DNA of 58,529 nt from Candidatus Omnitrophota bacterium (GCA_014729775.1 WJJJ01000016.1:1-58529); one strand, 5' to 3'. Counted from the stretch's first letter, positions 1 through 9,098 are shown. Made by a program: numbers and translations. Notes: a model not told the origin generated them from the sequence alone.

Positions 1-2
1 AA

Positions 3-77
3 TGGCTGCCCGGCCTGGACTCGAACCAGGAATGCTTGATCCAGAGTCAAGTGTGTTGCCAATTACACCACCGGGCA
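3..77 (-). tRNA. tRNA-Gln (anticodon CTG)
   Basis: The reverse strand folds as a full cloverleaf. The acceptor stem TGCCCGG pairs with CCGGGCA, the discriminator is G and the 3' CCA is encoded. The T arm contains GGTTCGAGTCC. The anticodon stem CTTGA/TCAAG closes loop CTCTGGA, giving anticodon CTG, which reads CAG (Gln). It lies on the same strand as glutaminyl-tRNA synthetase about 0.7 kb upstream but has its own promoter. Confidence 0.95.
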
Positions 78-87
78 AAGTTCTATT

Positions 88-116
88 ATTGTATGATTTT
101 TCCTCCCGGTTGACAA
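88..116 (-). promoter_or_regulatory. Promoter of tRNA-Gln
   Basis: On the reverse strand TTGTCA and TACAAT are separated by 17 bases, and the -10 box ends 10 bases before the mature tRNA 5' end. This is a near-consensus housekeeping promoter placed exactly where a tRNA promoter should be. It lies between the secreted-protein gene and the tRNA, so the tRNA is not dependent on read-through. Confidence 0.75.
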
Positions 117-168
117 GTGCCTTTTTGAAAAAGCGGCATGGGGCTGTGCTCTCTGCGTGATCCGATCT

Positions 169-684
169 TCAGGGGAGTTCCAGGGACTCAAGAAAAGCAC
201 GATAATGTTTTTCTCTGTGTGCGAATTCCGTTGAAGGAACGGAAAAAGTGATACCGACCACCTGGCCCGGCTGCGGGCAGGTCAGGGCGGTGAAAAACAG
301 TGTTCGTTGTGTGCGCATGAAACCGCCCAGCGGAATCGGGGCGACGGAGTAAACCGCGTATCTCCAGGTATGCCGGGAAGATCTGATTTCGCCTTTTTTT
401 TCTATTTCAGGTAATTTAGGGAGAGGGTAAAACCAGCTTTCCCATTTCAGTTCGCGGACATCCATTATTCCGGGCAGGTCCTTCACGGATATCTCCAGCG
501 TTTCTTCCCGTTCGCGGTGACGGAACCGGGCAGCGCCCCCTCCTGTCCGGTCCGATTCCGGAATCCATTCGTTTTCGAGCTGCAGGGTGATCCCCGTTTC
601 CGGTATCTCGATTATTTCCGGCAGCGCGTTTGGCAGAAACTGCAACGACAGAAAAATATACAGTGCGGTCCGGCAGAGTACCAT
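169..684 (-). CDS. Secreted protein of unknown function (171 aa)
   Basis: I do not recognise this family. The frame is open further upstream, but the first 62 codons lie mostly in the glnS end and the spacer and do not look like protein. I therefore start at the ATG at 684, which gives a signal peptide (VLCRTALYIFLSLQFLPNALP). The mature part is a single small domain of about 150 residues with no cysteine pair or catalytic motif that I can name; the C-terminus resembles modules that bind or modify envelope components only in a general way. It follows glnS by 58 bases on the same strand. A TATGAT box 9 bases before the ATG hints at its own promoter, but no good -35 is seen. Confidence 0.6.
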   Translation of the reverse strand: MVLCRTALYIFLSLQFLPNALPEIIEIPETGITLQLENEWIPESDRTGGGAARFRHREREETLEISVKDLPGIMDVRELKWESWFYPLPKLPEIEKKGEIRSSRHTWRYAVYSVAPIPLGGFMRTQRTLFFTALTCPQPGQVVGITFSVPSTEFAHREKHYRAFLESLELP

Positions 685-742
685 AACGGGTTCATCATAG
701 CATAGCCGGACTCGTGAGGGAAGAGAGAAATACAAGGGGATG

Positions 743-2437
743 TTACGTGGTCCGTGAACCCTGTTTCTTTTGAATCTTGGCCCAGGTGTCGCGCAGGGAA
801 ACGATGCGGTTCCATATCTGCCGTTGGGGCGAGCTGTCCGGATCGAGGGTAAAATATCCCGTACGCTCAAACTGTACCCGTTGACCGGCTACGACGGTCT
901 TAAGTGTCGGTTCCAGGCGGCAGTCGGATAATACGCGGAGCGAATGCGGGTTTAAATTGGAAAGCCACGTCTCGCCTTCGTTTGTTTCAGAAGGATCCCG
1001 GCGGTCGAACAGCGGTTCATATAAGCGCACTTCCGCGGAAACCGCATGCCCGGCCGATACCCAGTGCAGGGTCCCCTTCACTTTTCTGCCGTCGGGGGCA
1101 TCTCCTCCCCGGGTGTCCGGGTCGTAGGTACAGTGTAGTTCCCGGATTCGCCCGGTCTGAGGGTCTTTGATCACCCCGGTACAGGTGATCAGGTAGGCGT
1201 ACCGCAGGCGCACTTCGCGTCCGGGAGCAAGCCGGAAAAATTTCCTCGGCGGGTCCTCGCGGAAATCATTTTGTTCAATGAAGAGTTCACGGCTGAAAGG
1301 CACTTTTCTCGTGCCCTCTCCCGGATTCTCGGGGTTGTTGACCGCCGACAGTTCTTCTTCCCAGTCTTCGGGGTAGTTTACAATAACGACTTTCAAGGGA
1401 TCCAGCACGGCCATATAACGGGGGGCCGATTTGTTCAGTTCTTCCCGGACGCTGTTCTCAAGCACATGAAGATCCACGATGCTGTTGAATTTCGCCACGC
1501 CGATGCGGCGGCAGAACTCGCGGATGGACGAAGGGGTGTATCCTCTTCTCCGTAATCCGGACAGGGTTGGCATCCGGGGATCGTCCCATCCGGGAACGAT
1601 TTTCCGTTCCACCAGTTCCAGCAGCTTCCTTTTGCTTAAAACAGTGTGACCGATATTCAGCCGGGCGAATTCGATCTGCCGGGGATGAGGAACCGGCAGG
1701 CGGTCAAGAAACCAGTCGTATAAAGGGCGGTGGTTTTCGAATTCCAGCGTACAGAGCGAGTGCGTGATCTGTTCCAGGGCATCGCACAGTCCGTGGGCCC
1801 AGTCATAGGTCGGATAGATGCACCATTGATCTCCGGTCCGGTGATGTCTTGCGCGCCGGATCCGGTACATTACCGGATCGCGGAGATTGATATTCGGCGA
1901 CGCCATATCGATTTTCGCCCGCAGTACGCGGGAGCCGTCCGGGAATTCGCCTTTTTTCATGCGGCGAAACAGATCGAGGTTTTCTTTGGGGGGGCGGGAC
2001 CGGAAGGGGCTTTCCCGTCCGGGCTGTGTCAGTGTTCCGCGGAACTCGCGTATTTCTTCCGCCGGAAGGTCGTCCACGTAGGCGTCGCCCTGATCGATTA
2101 ATTTTTCGGCGTATTCGTACAGCTGCGGGAAATAATCGGAGGCGAAATATTCCCGGTCATCCCAGTCAAATCCCAGCCAGCGAACGTCTTCTTTTATCGA
2201 ATCAACGAATTCTTGTTCTTCCTTGCAGGGATTGGTATCGTCAAAGCGCAGGTTGCATTTGCCGTGATATTCCGCCGCCAGGCCGAAGTTCAGGCAGATG
2301 GATTTGGCGTGGCCGATATGGAGATAGCCGTTTGGCTCCGGAGGAAAACGGGTGTGTACTGTTTCCCCGTGCGCGCCGTCACGAAGGTCCTTTTCGATGA
2401 TTTCACGGATAAAATGCGATTTCCTCTCGTCGTTCAT
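743..2437 (-). CDS. glnS: Glutaminyl-tRNA synthetase
   Basis: Class I synthetase that charges tRNA-Gln with glutamine in the cytoplasm. The HIGH signature appears as [15 protein letters not shown] near residue 30 and the KMSKS loop as VLSKRKLLE near residue 265, followed by the two beta-barrel anticodon-binding domains to the C-terminus. Length (564 aa) matches the bacterial family (about 550). An upstream in-frame ATG at 2443 lies 1 base from the -10 box TATAAT and would not be transcribed, so I start at 2437, 7 bases after that box; the transcript should be leaderless. Its presence with a cognate tRNA-Gln(CUG) next to it points to direct glutaminylation rather than the transamidation route. 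Confidence 0.95.
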   Translation of the reverse strand: MNDERKSHFIREIIEKDLRDGAHGETVHTRFPPEPNGYLHIGHAKSICLNFGLAAEYHGKCNLRFDDTNPCKEEQEFVDSIKEDVRWLGFDWDDREYFASDYFPQLYEYAEKLIDQGDAYVDDLPAEEIREFRGTLTQPGRESPFRSRPPKENLDLFRRMKKGEFPDGSRVLRAKIDMASPNINLRDPVMYRIRRARHHRTGDQWCIYPTYDWAHGLCDALEQITHSLCTLEFENHRPLYDWFLDRLPVPHPRQIEFARLNIGHTVLSKRKLLELVERKIVPGWDDPRMPTLSGLRRRGYTPSSIREFCRRIGVAKFNSIVDLHVLENSVREELNKSAPRYMAVLDPLKVVIVNYPEDWEEELSAVNNPENPGEGTRKVPFSRELFIEQNDFREDPPRKFFRLAPGREVRLRYAYLITCTGVIKDPQTGRIRELHCTYDPDTRGGDAPDGRKVKGTLHWVSAGHAVSAEVRLYEPLFDRRDPSETNEGETWLSNLNPHSLRVLSDCRLEPTLKTVVAGQRVQFERTGYFTLDPDSSPQRQIWNRIVSLRDTWAKIQKKQGSRTT

Positions 2438-2444
2438 CGTCATT

Positions 2445-2472
2445 ATTATAGGAATTTTCGGAGAAAGGGCAA
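2445..2472 (-). promoter_or_regulatory. glnS promoter, leaderless type
   Basis: Reverse-strand TTGCCC, 16-base spacer, TATAAT, then 7 bases to ATG at 2437. No Shine-Dalgarno sequence precedes the ATG. The geometry places the transcription start at or next to the A of ATG. Confidence 0.7.
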
Positions 2473-2488
2473 GAGTTTTTCCGGGCAG

Positions 2489-2845
2489 CTACATCTTCCA
2501 CCAGCGGGAAGTAAACTCCCGGGGGAATACTTTAAAAATGTTTTCGTAGATTTCCTGTTTGACGCTGTCGGAGGCGAAACGGAAGCATAAGCCGACTTCC
2601 CGTCGGGAAGAATGATCGCGGCACCATACGACATTTCCGTTCACTTTTACGGATTTGCCGGGCAGAAAAAAATCAATCGCGCAGGAAGCTGCCGGACGGA
2701 TGGCGGAATCGGTATCGAGCAGAAGGCGGACTCCGCCCATGCTGATATCCTTAATGACTCCCTGACAGGGATTCACAGAAGAGTGGTCGGTAAATTGTAC
2801 GCAGAACGGTGCCTGGAAACGGATACATTTTCTTTTTTCTTCCAT
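2489..2845 (-). CDS. PilZ-domain protein (118 aa)
   Basis: A stand-alone PilZ domain, the common cyclic-di-GMP receptor fold. The N-terminal RxxxR-type segment is MEEKRKCIRFQAPF and the second motif region is DISMGGVRLLLDT, matching D/NxSxxG. The basic N-terminal loop and the DxSxGG motif suggest ligand binding is retained. The longer open frame upstream includes a terminator hairpin and is not used. The ATG at 2845 has an AGAGGAAAC ribosome site just before it. It sits alone between the gltX operon terminator and the glnS promoter. A second PilZ gene occurs at 10938. Confidence 0.85.
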   Translation of the reverse strand: MEEKRKCIRFQAPFCVQFTDHSSVNPCQGVIKDISMGGVRLLLDTDSAIRPAASCAIDFFLPGKSVKVNGNVVWCRDHSSRREVGLCFRFASDSVKQEIYENIFKVFPREFTSRWWKM

Positions 2846-2874
2846 TGTTTCCTCTTTTCTATGGGACGGCTGTA

Positions 2875-2917
2875 TAAAAAAAGAACTGGACCCCGTGGCT
2901 TTCCCCCAGAGTCCAGT
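2875..2917 (-). terminator. Intrinsic terminator between the lipoprotein gene and the PilZ gene
   Basis: On the reverse strand ACTGGAC and GTCCAGT form a 7-bp stem around a G/C-rich loop, followed by TTCTTTTTTTA. It ends the gltX-lipoprotein transcript. A weak TTGCTT-16-TATGCT pair lies just upstream of the hairpin, so attenuation of the PilZ gene is also possible. Confidence 0.65.
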
Positions 2918-2981
2918 CATTTCATGTACTTTAGCATAGAATCGCTGCGAATGCAAGCAAGAAGAAACATATTCTCCAGAG

Positions 2982-3173
2982 TTACCAGTAATTTTCCTGA
3001 AACCATTTGTCGGCTTTGTACACGGTGGAATAGGTCGCGCACGCGTCGGTGGCGATCCCTTTCCCGACAAAATACGTCGCGGCACCGGCTCCCTTGGCGC
3101 TGTTGTATATCGTATGGCAGCCGGATACCAGCAAAACGGACAGGAGTGCGAGACATATACCGAATTTAGTCAT
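2982..3173 (-). CDS. Small lipoprotein (63 aa)
   Basis: Short secreted protein starting MTKFGICLALLSVLLVSGC with a clear lipobox (VSGC), so the mature chain is a lipidated peptide of about 44 residues rich in small residues (AKGAGAATYFVGKGIATDA) and ending in an aromatic segment. The chosen ATG at 3173 follows GAGGTGAAC; an upstream ATG in the same frame has no such site and lies inside gltX. The start overlaps the gltX stop by 8 bases, so translation is probably coupled. Function unknown; it could be an envelope stress or entericidin-like peptide, but the sequence does not prove this. Confidence 0.7.
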   Translation of the reverse strand: MTKFGICLALLSVLLVSGCHTIYNSAKGAGAATYFVGKGIATDACATYSTVYKADKWFQENYW

Positions 3174-4476
3174 CTGTTTGTTCACCTCCCCAATAGCGTA
3201 ACAAATCGTCAATTCTGTTAAGTACCGTAGTTTTCCCCAGTACATGCATCGTTTCAAACAATCCGGGACCGGTTTTCCCGCCGGTGAGCGCGACGCGCGT
3301 AGGATGCACCAATATCTTCGCTTTTACCCCGTGAGCTTTTACCGTTTTGCGAAATTCGGCCTCGATGTGTTCGGCGGAAAAATCATGCAGCTGCGCCAGC
3401 GTGTTCCTCAGATCCTTGAGGAGAGGTGTCCGATTTTCCCGGAGTATCTCGCCGGCTTCGGGAGAATATCCGTCGAGTTCCGAAAAGCAGAAGCGGGCTT
3501 TCTCGGGAAATTCCGCGAGCGTGACCAGCCGCTCCCGGAAAAGAGAAACAACTTGAGCAAAATATTCCGGGGACGCTTCGGGGAGCTGTTTCCGTTCCTT
3601 CAGATATCTCCGGAGTGTTTCGGTCAAATCCTCCAACGATTTGTTCCGGACATACTCCCCGTTCATCCAATTCAGTTTTTCCAAGGAAAACACCGCGCCG
3701 GTTCTATTGACGGCGGAAAGTTCAAAAATTTTCCGGGCCTCATCCAACGAGAAAATTTCCTGGTCGTTTTTCGGGGACCATCCGAGCAGTAAAAGATAAT
3801 TTGCCAGGGCGTCGGGCAAATATCCCTGTTTCCGGTATTCCCGGAGAGAGGTGGCGCCGAATCTTTTTGAGAGCCGTCCCCCGTCCGGAGAAAGGATCAG
3901 GGGCACATGGGCATATTCAGGGGCGGTAAACCCCATGGCTTGGCACATGAGTACCTGTTTGGGGGTGTTGGAGATATGATCTTCGCCCCGGATCACACAG
4001 GTAATGCCCATGAGCGCGTCGTCCACCGCGCAGCAGAAATTATAGGCGGGGGACCCGTCGCTTTTGATGATTACTTCTTCCGGCCGCGGAAGCTCGGTGA
4101 ACGTGATCTCTCCGCGGATGTGGTCCCGGATGCGTACCTCATCGAACTCATAACGGAAAAATACCGCGCCCTCTTTTTCAAATGCGCGGTCCTCTTTCAG
4201 CAGCGCTTGGGCGTGTTCCCGATACACCTCAAACCGTTGAGATTGATGGTGAAGCTGATCCCAGTCGAGGCCCAGCCAGCGGATGCTTTCCAGGATTTCC
4301 TCCAGATATTCCTGTTTTGACCGGGAAAGGTCGGTGTCTTCTATGCGCAGCAGGAATTCCCCGTTCATGCGGCGGGCGTACAGCCAGTTAAAAAGACAGG
4401 TACGCGCGCCGCCGATATGGAGAAAGCCGGTCGGGGAAGGAGCGAAACGGACCTTAGTCTTGGGATGTGGGTGCAT
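3166..4476 (-). CDS. gltX: Glutamyl-tRNA synthetase
   Basis: Class I synthetase that attaches glutamate to tRNA-Glu. The HIGH motif is PSPTGFLHIGGAR at residues 13-25 and the KMSKS loop is LSKRFGAT around residue 204. The RIEDTDLSRS motif of the family is intact. At 436 aa it is somewhat shorter than the usual 460-490, with the loss in the C-terminal anticodon-binding half. Because glnS is also present, this enzyme is expected to be the discriminating type, though the sequence alone cannot settle this. The 5' end overlaps the upstream membrane protein by 23 bases, and the 3' end overlaps the lipoprotein gene. Confidence 0.95.
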   Translation of the reverse strand: MHPHPKTKVRFAPSPTGFLHIGGARTCLFNWLYARRMNGEFLLRIEDTDLSRSKQEYLEEILESIRWLGLDWDQLHHQSQRFEVYREHAQALLKEDRAFEKEGAVFFRYEFDEVRIRDHIRGEITFTELPRPEEVIIKSDGSPAYNFCCAVDDALMGITCVIRGEDHISNTPKQVLMCQAMGFTAPEYAHVPLILSPDGGRLSKRFGATSLREYRKQGYLPDALANYLLLLGWSPKNDQEIFSLDEARKIFELSAVNRTGAVFSLEKLNWMNGEYVRNKSLEDLTETLRRYLKERKQLPEASPEYFAQVVSLFRERLVTLAEFPEKARFCFSELDGYSPEAGEILRENRTPLLKDLRNTLAQLHDFSAEHIEAEFRKTVKAHGVKAKILVHPTRVALTGGKTGPGLFETMHVLGKTTVLNRIDDLLRYWGGEQTDD

Positions 4477-6400
4477 TGAGAATCCTTTCTTCTCGCGGCG
4501 TTAACTTGATCCCGAATTTTTTCGCGATGCGCGCCGCTTCTTCTTTATTATCCGTGTTCAGGTAAATTTTTGTCAAGAGTTTTTGCGTTTTTTGTGCGTC
4601 CGGATCAAAAAAAAGACTGGTTCGTGCCGCGAGGAGCGCATGATCAAAATCCCTGCGGGCATACGCGATTTTTGCCAGGTAACGGTACGCAGGGGCGTGG
4701 GAAGGATACACTTGAACGATTTGCCTGAAAAGGCGCCGGCTCGGTTCAAGAAAACCGAGCAGGTGAAGGGTTTGTGCTTTCCGGAAGTGTCCGGACACCG
4801 ACGGCAGACGGATACCGAGCGCCTGGAGGTCAAATTCAGGAGCCAGTTCGGAAAAGGAAACTTTGTCCAGCGATCCGCGGTGCCGCTCGTAAAAACCGGG
4901 ATCAATAAAAATAATGCCGTCAGGGCCGAAATACACGCAGGTATATCCCTGTTCATGGAGCACGCCGATGATCGGAGGCGGATCGATTGTGGTGTACGAG
5001 ATGAGAAATCCCCGAAGACGGTAACGATCGATAAGGAATTCAAGAACCTTGCGGTCTCCTTTGAGCGCCCGCTCGTAACGGGAAAAAAAGCGGTGCCCGT
5101 AAAGTTCAGTCCGGCCGTCGATAAAGACCTTTCGATCCGGGAAGAATTTGAATATGAGTTGTGCGCCCGAATTGAAATCGTTGAACATCCTTTCCGGCAG
5201 GGGGTGTGTTTCCATGTAAGCGATCATCTGGTCGGGATGCAGAGAAGGGTCGGTTTCAAAAAAACGAGCGGCCGCCGAAATTCCGTTTTCTCCGGTAAGA
5301 ACCGTTTCCGGCCGGCCGGAGGCGTGCATCAGGGATGCCTGCCGGCCGAACATCTGGGGGAGCAGCCAGACCAGTACGATAATGTGCAGCAGCGTGATCC
5401 CGGGAGGGGTCAGATACCGGTCGAGCACCGCACGTTTGATTTCGGGAAAGACGGCGACAAACAGGATGACGCTGGCGGGGAGATAAAAGTAAATATTCCG
5501 TAACGAATGCAGGGAAAATGCCGTAAGCAAAAGCCATACCAGCACAAAAAACAAATGCCGCCGCCGGGCCAGCGTCAAAGGCAGCGCGGTGCAGAACAGG
5601 TAAATAAAAAAGTGTGAGTGAAGCGAAATGTCGGCGAATGGACTCCGCAGTTCCGAGATGGCCCGGTAGATTATTCTGTTCCCGGGCGTGACGAGATCCC
5701 GAAGGATCCCGAACGGGTACCACAGGGTTTGCAGAGGATAAGGATTTACCAGGCACGCCAGCAGGGAACAGAAAAACATTCTTTTTGCCGTGCCGTAAAA
5801 CGGACGGGAGAAATCCCCGTTTTTGCCCGAAAGTAGGAACACTCCCAGGATGAGCGGTCCGAGGAAATAAAACCCGTGCGAGTTGACCCATAAAATCTGC
5901 AGAAAGGGAAGAAGAAAAAGCATCCGGCGTTTTTTCAGGATAAAAGGGAGCAGGAACAGCACGGCAAATACCAGGCTGAAATTATCGGGCCGCAACAGGA
6001 AACGATACAAAGTGATTTGTAAACCGAAAAACAAAAGAGGGATGCCGAGGACCCAGTCGGTACGCAACAGGAGTCCGGCGAGCAGAAGGAAAAGCAGAGA
6101 GAATATTCCTGCCCGCAGAAAAAACAGTCCCTGGATACCGAATGCGCGGTGTATTCCTCCGAGGAGGACCTGGTAAAGCCACTCGTGGTTTGTCCAGGAG
6201 GTTCCTTCGCGAGTGAAAGAAAAAACGTCTTCTTTGGGAACGGTCTTGTGGTCGAGAATGTACTGGCCGGATTTAATGTGGAAGAAATAATCCAAGCCGT
6301 AAAGGTTTAGCAGAGAGAACGACACCACGAGCGAGAAAAAAAGCCAGAGCACGGGATATTTCAGGAATCGGATTTTGTGCTCTAGCGAAAGGATTTTCAT
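4454..6400 (-). CDS. Polytopic membrane protein with C-terminal TPR region (648 aa)
   Basis: Residues 1-345 contain about ten hydrophobic segments. An early periplasmic loop has DYFFHIKSGQYIL and TNHEWLYQ, a pattern seen in membrane proteins of the GT-C glycosyltransferase-like superfamily, where acidic and aromatic residues of the first loop matter. A soluble region of about 300 residues follows, ending in two or three TPR-like helices (LGFLEPSRRLFRQ, APAYRYLAKIAYA, DHALLAARTSLFF). It may add sugars to lipid-linked or protein acceptors at the cell surface, but substrate and activity are unknown. It follows korC by 6 bases and overlaps gltX, so it sits inside one long operon. Confidence 0.65.
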   Translation of the reverse strand: MKILSLEHKIRFLKYPVLWLFFSLVVSFSLLNLYGLDYFFHIKSGQYILDHKTVPKEDVFSFTREGTSWTNHEWLYQVLLGGIHRAFGIQGLFFLRAGIFSLLFLLLAGLLLRTDWVLGIPLLFFGLQITLYRFLLRPDNFSLVFAVLFLLPFILKKRRMLFLLPFLQILWVNSHGFYFLGPLILGVFLLSGKNGDFSRPFYGTAKRMFFCSLLACLVNPYPLQTLWYPFGILRDLVTPGNRIIYRAISELRSPFADISLHSHFFIYLFCTALPLTLARRRHLFFVLVWLLLTAFSLHSLRNIYFYLPASVILFVAVFPEIKRAVLDRYLTPPGITLLHIIVLVWLLPQMFGRQASLMHASGRPETVLTGENGISAAARFFETDPSLHPDQMIAYMETHPLPERMFNDFNSGAQLIFKFFPDRKVFIDGRTELYGHRFFSRYERALKGDRKVLEFLIDRYRLRGFLISYTTIDPPPIIGVLHEQGYTCVYFGPDGIIFIDPGFYERHRGSLDKVSFSELAPEFDLQALGIRLPSVSGHFRKAQTLHLLGFLEPSRRLFRQIVQVYPSHAPAYRYLAKIAYARRDFDHALLAARTSLFFDPDAQKTQKLLTKIYLNTDNKEEAARIAKKFGIKLTPREERILNAPTSQD

Positions 6401-6406
6401 GAAATA

Positions 6407-6952
6407 TTATCGTCGCGCGTCTGTGTGCGCTTCTTCCATCCCGCGGCGGAAACTGCGCAGATTCGTTTCATGCTTCTCCGGAGGGAAGTATGCCCGCAGT
6501 ACGGTTTCCGCGCAGGCGGCGTCCAGCAGACGCGGAAGGCGCGCGCAGAGAATGCCCAGTGCCACGATGTTCGCCGTTTTGATGCTTCCCTGCTCCAACG
6601 CGATGGAGTTGAGCGGGGAAAGAACCGGAGAAACGGCAAACGCGGAAGACGGGCGCACGCACATGTCTTTATTGAGGATCACCAGGGACGAGGGCCCGAA
6701 AGTTTTTGCGAACTTTTCGACGGACGGATGGTTAAACAAAATTCCCACGTCCGGGATATCGATGAGAGGCGAAGCAATTTGTGACGACGCAATAATGACG
6801 AAACAGTGCGCCGTTCCCCCCCGTACTTCCGCTCCGTAAGAAGGGAACCAGGTGACCGCGTAATTTTTTTTCAACGCGGTCAAGGCAATAATTTTTCCCA
6901 GGCTCATAATGCCCTGGCCTCCGAAACCGGATATAAGAATTTTTGATTTCAT
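6407..6952 (-). CDS. 2-oxoacid:ferredoxin oxidoreductase, gamma subunit
   Basis: The 181-residue gamma subunit of the KorABC/VorABC family. It starts MKSKILISGFGGQGIMSLGK, with the conserved GxGGQG motif, and has YGAEVRGGTAHC, typical for this subunit. The complex oxidises a 2-oxoacid and CoA to acyl-CoA and CO2 with reduction of ferredoxin. The upstream extension of the frame (69 codons) overlaps the beta-subunit gene and is rejected. The ATG overlaps the beta-subunit stop by 4 bases, as expected for a coupled operon. Confidence 0.9.
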   Translation of the reverse strand: MKSKILISGFGGQGIMSLGKIIALTALKKNYAVTWFPSYGAEVRGGTAHCFVIIASSQIASPLIDIPDVGILFNHPSVEKFAKTFGPSSLVILNKDMCVRPSSAFAVSPVLSPLNSIALEQGSIKTANIVALGILCARLPRLLDAACAETVLRAYFPPEKHETNLRSFRRGMEEAHTDARR

Positions 6953-7686
6953 GGCGTTTTGAGAATTCCCGGAGGAAAGACCTTTTTCATTTCGGTATCG
7001 ATCCAGGCCATGGCTTCGACCGGATTTTTCTGCCAGATTGTCGGGCAGGGGCTCAGCACTTCTACCAGTGAAAAACCCCGTTTGTCTAGTTGATGCTGAA
7101 ATGCCGTTTTGATCTGCCGGGCCGTGTCTTGTATTTCTTTCGGACTGGAAAGCGCGCAACGGGCGACAAAGCAGACCCCGGGAAGCTGCGCGAGCAGATC
7201 GCTGATTTTCAGCGGCCAGCCTTCTCCGGTGTCCGGCGTTCGTCCGCAGGGAGTCGTTGCGGTTTTTTGTCCGATAAGAGAAGTGGGCGCCATCTGTCCT
7301 CCCGTCATTCCGTAGCAGGCGTTATTCACAAAAATGCAGGTGAGCCGTTCTCCTCTGTTGGCGGCGTGCACGGTTTCGGCCAGTCCGATCGACGCGAGGT
7401 CCCCGTCTCCCTGGTACGTAAACACGCATAGATCCGGGGATACCCGCTTTATGCCGGTAGCGACCGCGAGCGCCCGCCCGTGCGCGGCTTCCGAGCAGTC
7501 AAAATTCCAATAATTATACGCGACTACCGCGCAGCCTACGGGCGCGACCGCGGCCGTGGTGCGGCGGATATCGAGTTCGTCGATCACTTCACTCACGATC
7601 CTGTGCAGAATGCCGTGGCCGCAGCCCGGACAATAATGCGTTTCCCGGTGCCGAAGTGAGGAAGGACGAAGATACTGTGTGCTCAT
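6949..7686 (-). CDS. 2-oxoacid:ferredoxin oxidoreductase, beta (thiamine diphosphate) subunit
   Basis: Binds thiamine diphosphate and the iron-sulfur centre next to it. Visible motifs are YCPGCGHG (cofactor/cluster region), GDGD with the later NNACYGMTGGQ that completes the TPP-Mg binding motif, and PVGCAVV. Length 245 aa is normal. I chose the ATG at 7686 (MSTQYLRPSSL) because it overlaps the alpha-subunit stop (ATGA, 4 bases) and because the longer frame is non-homologous shadow sequence. Confidence 0.92.
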   Translation of the reverse strand: MSTQYLRPSSLRHRETHYCPGCGHGILHRIVSEVIDELDIRRTTAAVAPVGCAVVAYNYWNFDCSEAAHGRALAVATGIKRVSPDLCVFTYQGDGDLASIGLAETVHAANRGERLTCIFVNNACYGMTGGQMAPTSLIGQKTATTPCGRTPDTGEGWPLKISDLLAQLPGVCFVARCALSSPKEIQDTARQIKTAFQHQLDKRGFSLVEVLSPCPTIWQKNPVEAMAWIDTEMKKVFPPGILKTP

Positions 7687-8738
7687 TTCTCCAATACCTT
7701 TTTCAGATGCGAGACGATGTCCTGGCTGGAGGGTATCCCGCCGCCGGTTTTTCCGAAGAAAAGGACAGGGGTATCCCTGATCACCCGCCGGACGTCTTCC
7801 ACCATTTGTCCCAGTGACTGTTCCACTACGAGCACCATTTTTTTCTCTTTTGCGTGCTTTTTCAGTGCGTGGTCCGGGAAAGGGCAGAGACTGACCGGCC
7901 GGAACAACCCGATTCTCATTCCCTCTTTTGTCAGCAGATCTACCGCTTCTTTCGCGATCCGGGCCTGAGAGCCGTAGGCGATAAGGAGAATCCGCGCGGT
8001 TTCCGGGCCGTAATAAGCGCTTTGCTGTTCTTTTTCCCGAAGCTTCTCCCATTTTTCGCGGAGATGTTCATTGTGACGCTCCAGGCCTCCTTCTTCCAGA
8101 AAGAACGATTTTATGATGTTCGGTCTGCGGCCCTGTGCTCCAGAAAGTGCCCAGGTTTTTTTGGGAAGCGGCCGGGAGAACCGGCTCGCCTCGGGCAGTT
8201 CCACGGCTTCCATCATTTGTCCGATGATTGCGTCAGCCAGGACCAGTACCGGCGTCCGGTAGAAATCGGCAAGGTCAAATGCCTGCATAGTGTGCTGTGC
8301 CGCTTCCTCTACGCTCCAGGGGGCAAGCACCGGCGTGAAATAATCACCGTGGCCGCCGCCCCGGGTTGCCTGGAAATAATCAGCCTGGGAAGACGCGATG
8401 TTCCCTAGCCCCGGGCCGCCGCGCATTACGTTGACCACGACCGCGGGAAGCTCACAGCCGGCAAGATAAGAAATTCCTTCCTGTTTTAAGGAAATCCCGG
8501 GGCTGGAGGAGGACGTCATGGCGCGGGCTCCGGCGGCGGCGGCGCCGAAGACCATATTAATTGCCGCCAGTTCACTTTCCGCCTGTAAAAAGCTCCGTCC
8601 CGATTCTTTCATCCTTCGGGCCATGAACGCGGTCAGTTCATTCTGCGGGGTGATCGGATAACCGGCATACAAGGTGCAGTCGGCGCGGATCGCGCCTTCT
8701 CCTATTGCTTCGTTGCCAGACATGAGGATTTTGTCCAT
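7683..8738 (-). CDS. 2-oxoacid:ferredoxin oxidoreductase, alpha subunit (VorB/KorA type)
   Basis: The 351-residue subunit contains the pyrimidine-binding and core domains: YAGYPITPQNEL near the N-terminus, QAESELAAINMVFGAA, and the SSPGISL segment that contacts substrate and cofactor. The order alpha-beta-gamma after a separate ferredoxin resembles VorABCD or KorABCD. Which 2-oxoacid is used (2-oxoglutarate or branched-chain) cannot be read with confidence; the RGGPGLGN segment fits the Vor/Kor group rather than single-chain pyruvate enzymes. The gap to the ferredoxin gene is 123 bases, larger than elsewhere in this operon, and I see no clear ribosome site before the ATG. Confidence 0.9.
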   Translation of the reverse strand: MDKILMSGNEAIGEGAIRADCTLYAGYPITPQNELTAFMARRMKESGRSFLQAESELAAINMVFGAAAAGARAMTSSSSPGISLKQEGISYLAGCELPAVVVNVMRGGPGLGNIASSQADYFQATRGGGHGDYFTPVLAPWSVEEAAQHTMQAFDLADFYRTPVLVLADAIIGQMMEAVELPEASRFSRPLPKKTWALSGAQGRRPNIIKSFFLEEGGLERHNEHLREKWEKLREKEQQSAYYGPETARILLIAYGSQARIAKEAVDLLTKEGMRIGLFRPVSLCPFPDHALKKHAKEKKMVLVVEQSLGQMVEDVRRVIRDTPVLFFGKTGGGIPSSQDIVSHLKKVLEK

Positions 8739-8861
8739 AACACCATACCAAGAGGCGGGGATCTAAGAAGGAAAGGAGCCAAAACCCGGAAATCCGCAGA
8801 TCTCCCGCGTTGTCTCTCTGTTCCTTTGTTGCGGTATTCCTTTGCCTCTTTTTTTCATATT

Positions 8862-9098
8862 CTATGTGTGAGTTTTCTTGGTCTCCGACGGTTCAAGCAG
8901 GTGGACCTCTATGCAGGATTCCGGACAGACGAGATAACAGTATCCACATCCGATACAACGGGTGTGCGGATCGGTACAGGCGTATAATACTCCCTTATTA
9001 TTCATCTCTTCCGAGATCCGCAGATGATGTACCGGGCAGAAATGTATGCAAAGCCGGCACCCCTTGCATTGGTCTGTGTTGATTTTTATTTTTGCCAT
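8862..9098 (-). CDS. Ferredoxin-type delta subunit, two [4Fe-4S] clusters
   Basis: A 78-residue protein with two cluster motifs, CKGCRLCIHFCP and CIGCGYCYLVCP, each CxxCxxCxxxCP. It should carry electrons from the oxidoreductase to soluble ferredoxin. It overlaps the 3' end of dxs by 13 bases and lies upstream of the alpha subunit, so it is the first oxidoreductase gene in the operon. Confidence 0.93.
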   Translation of the reverse strand: MAKIKINTDQCKGCRLCIHFCPVHHLRISEEMNNKGVLYACTDPHTRCIGCGYCYLVCPESCIEVHLLEPSETKKTHT

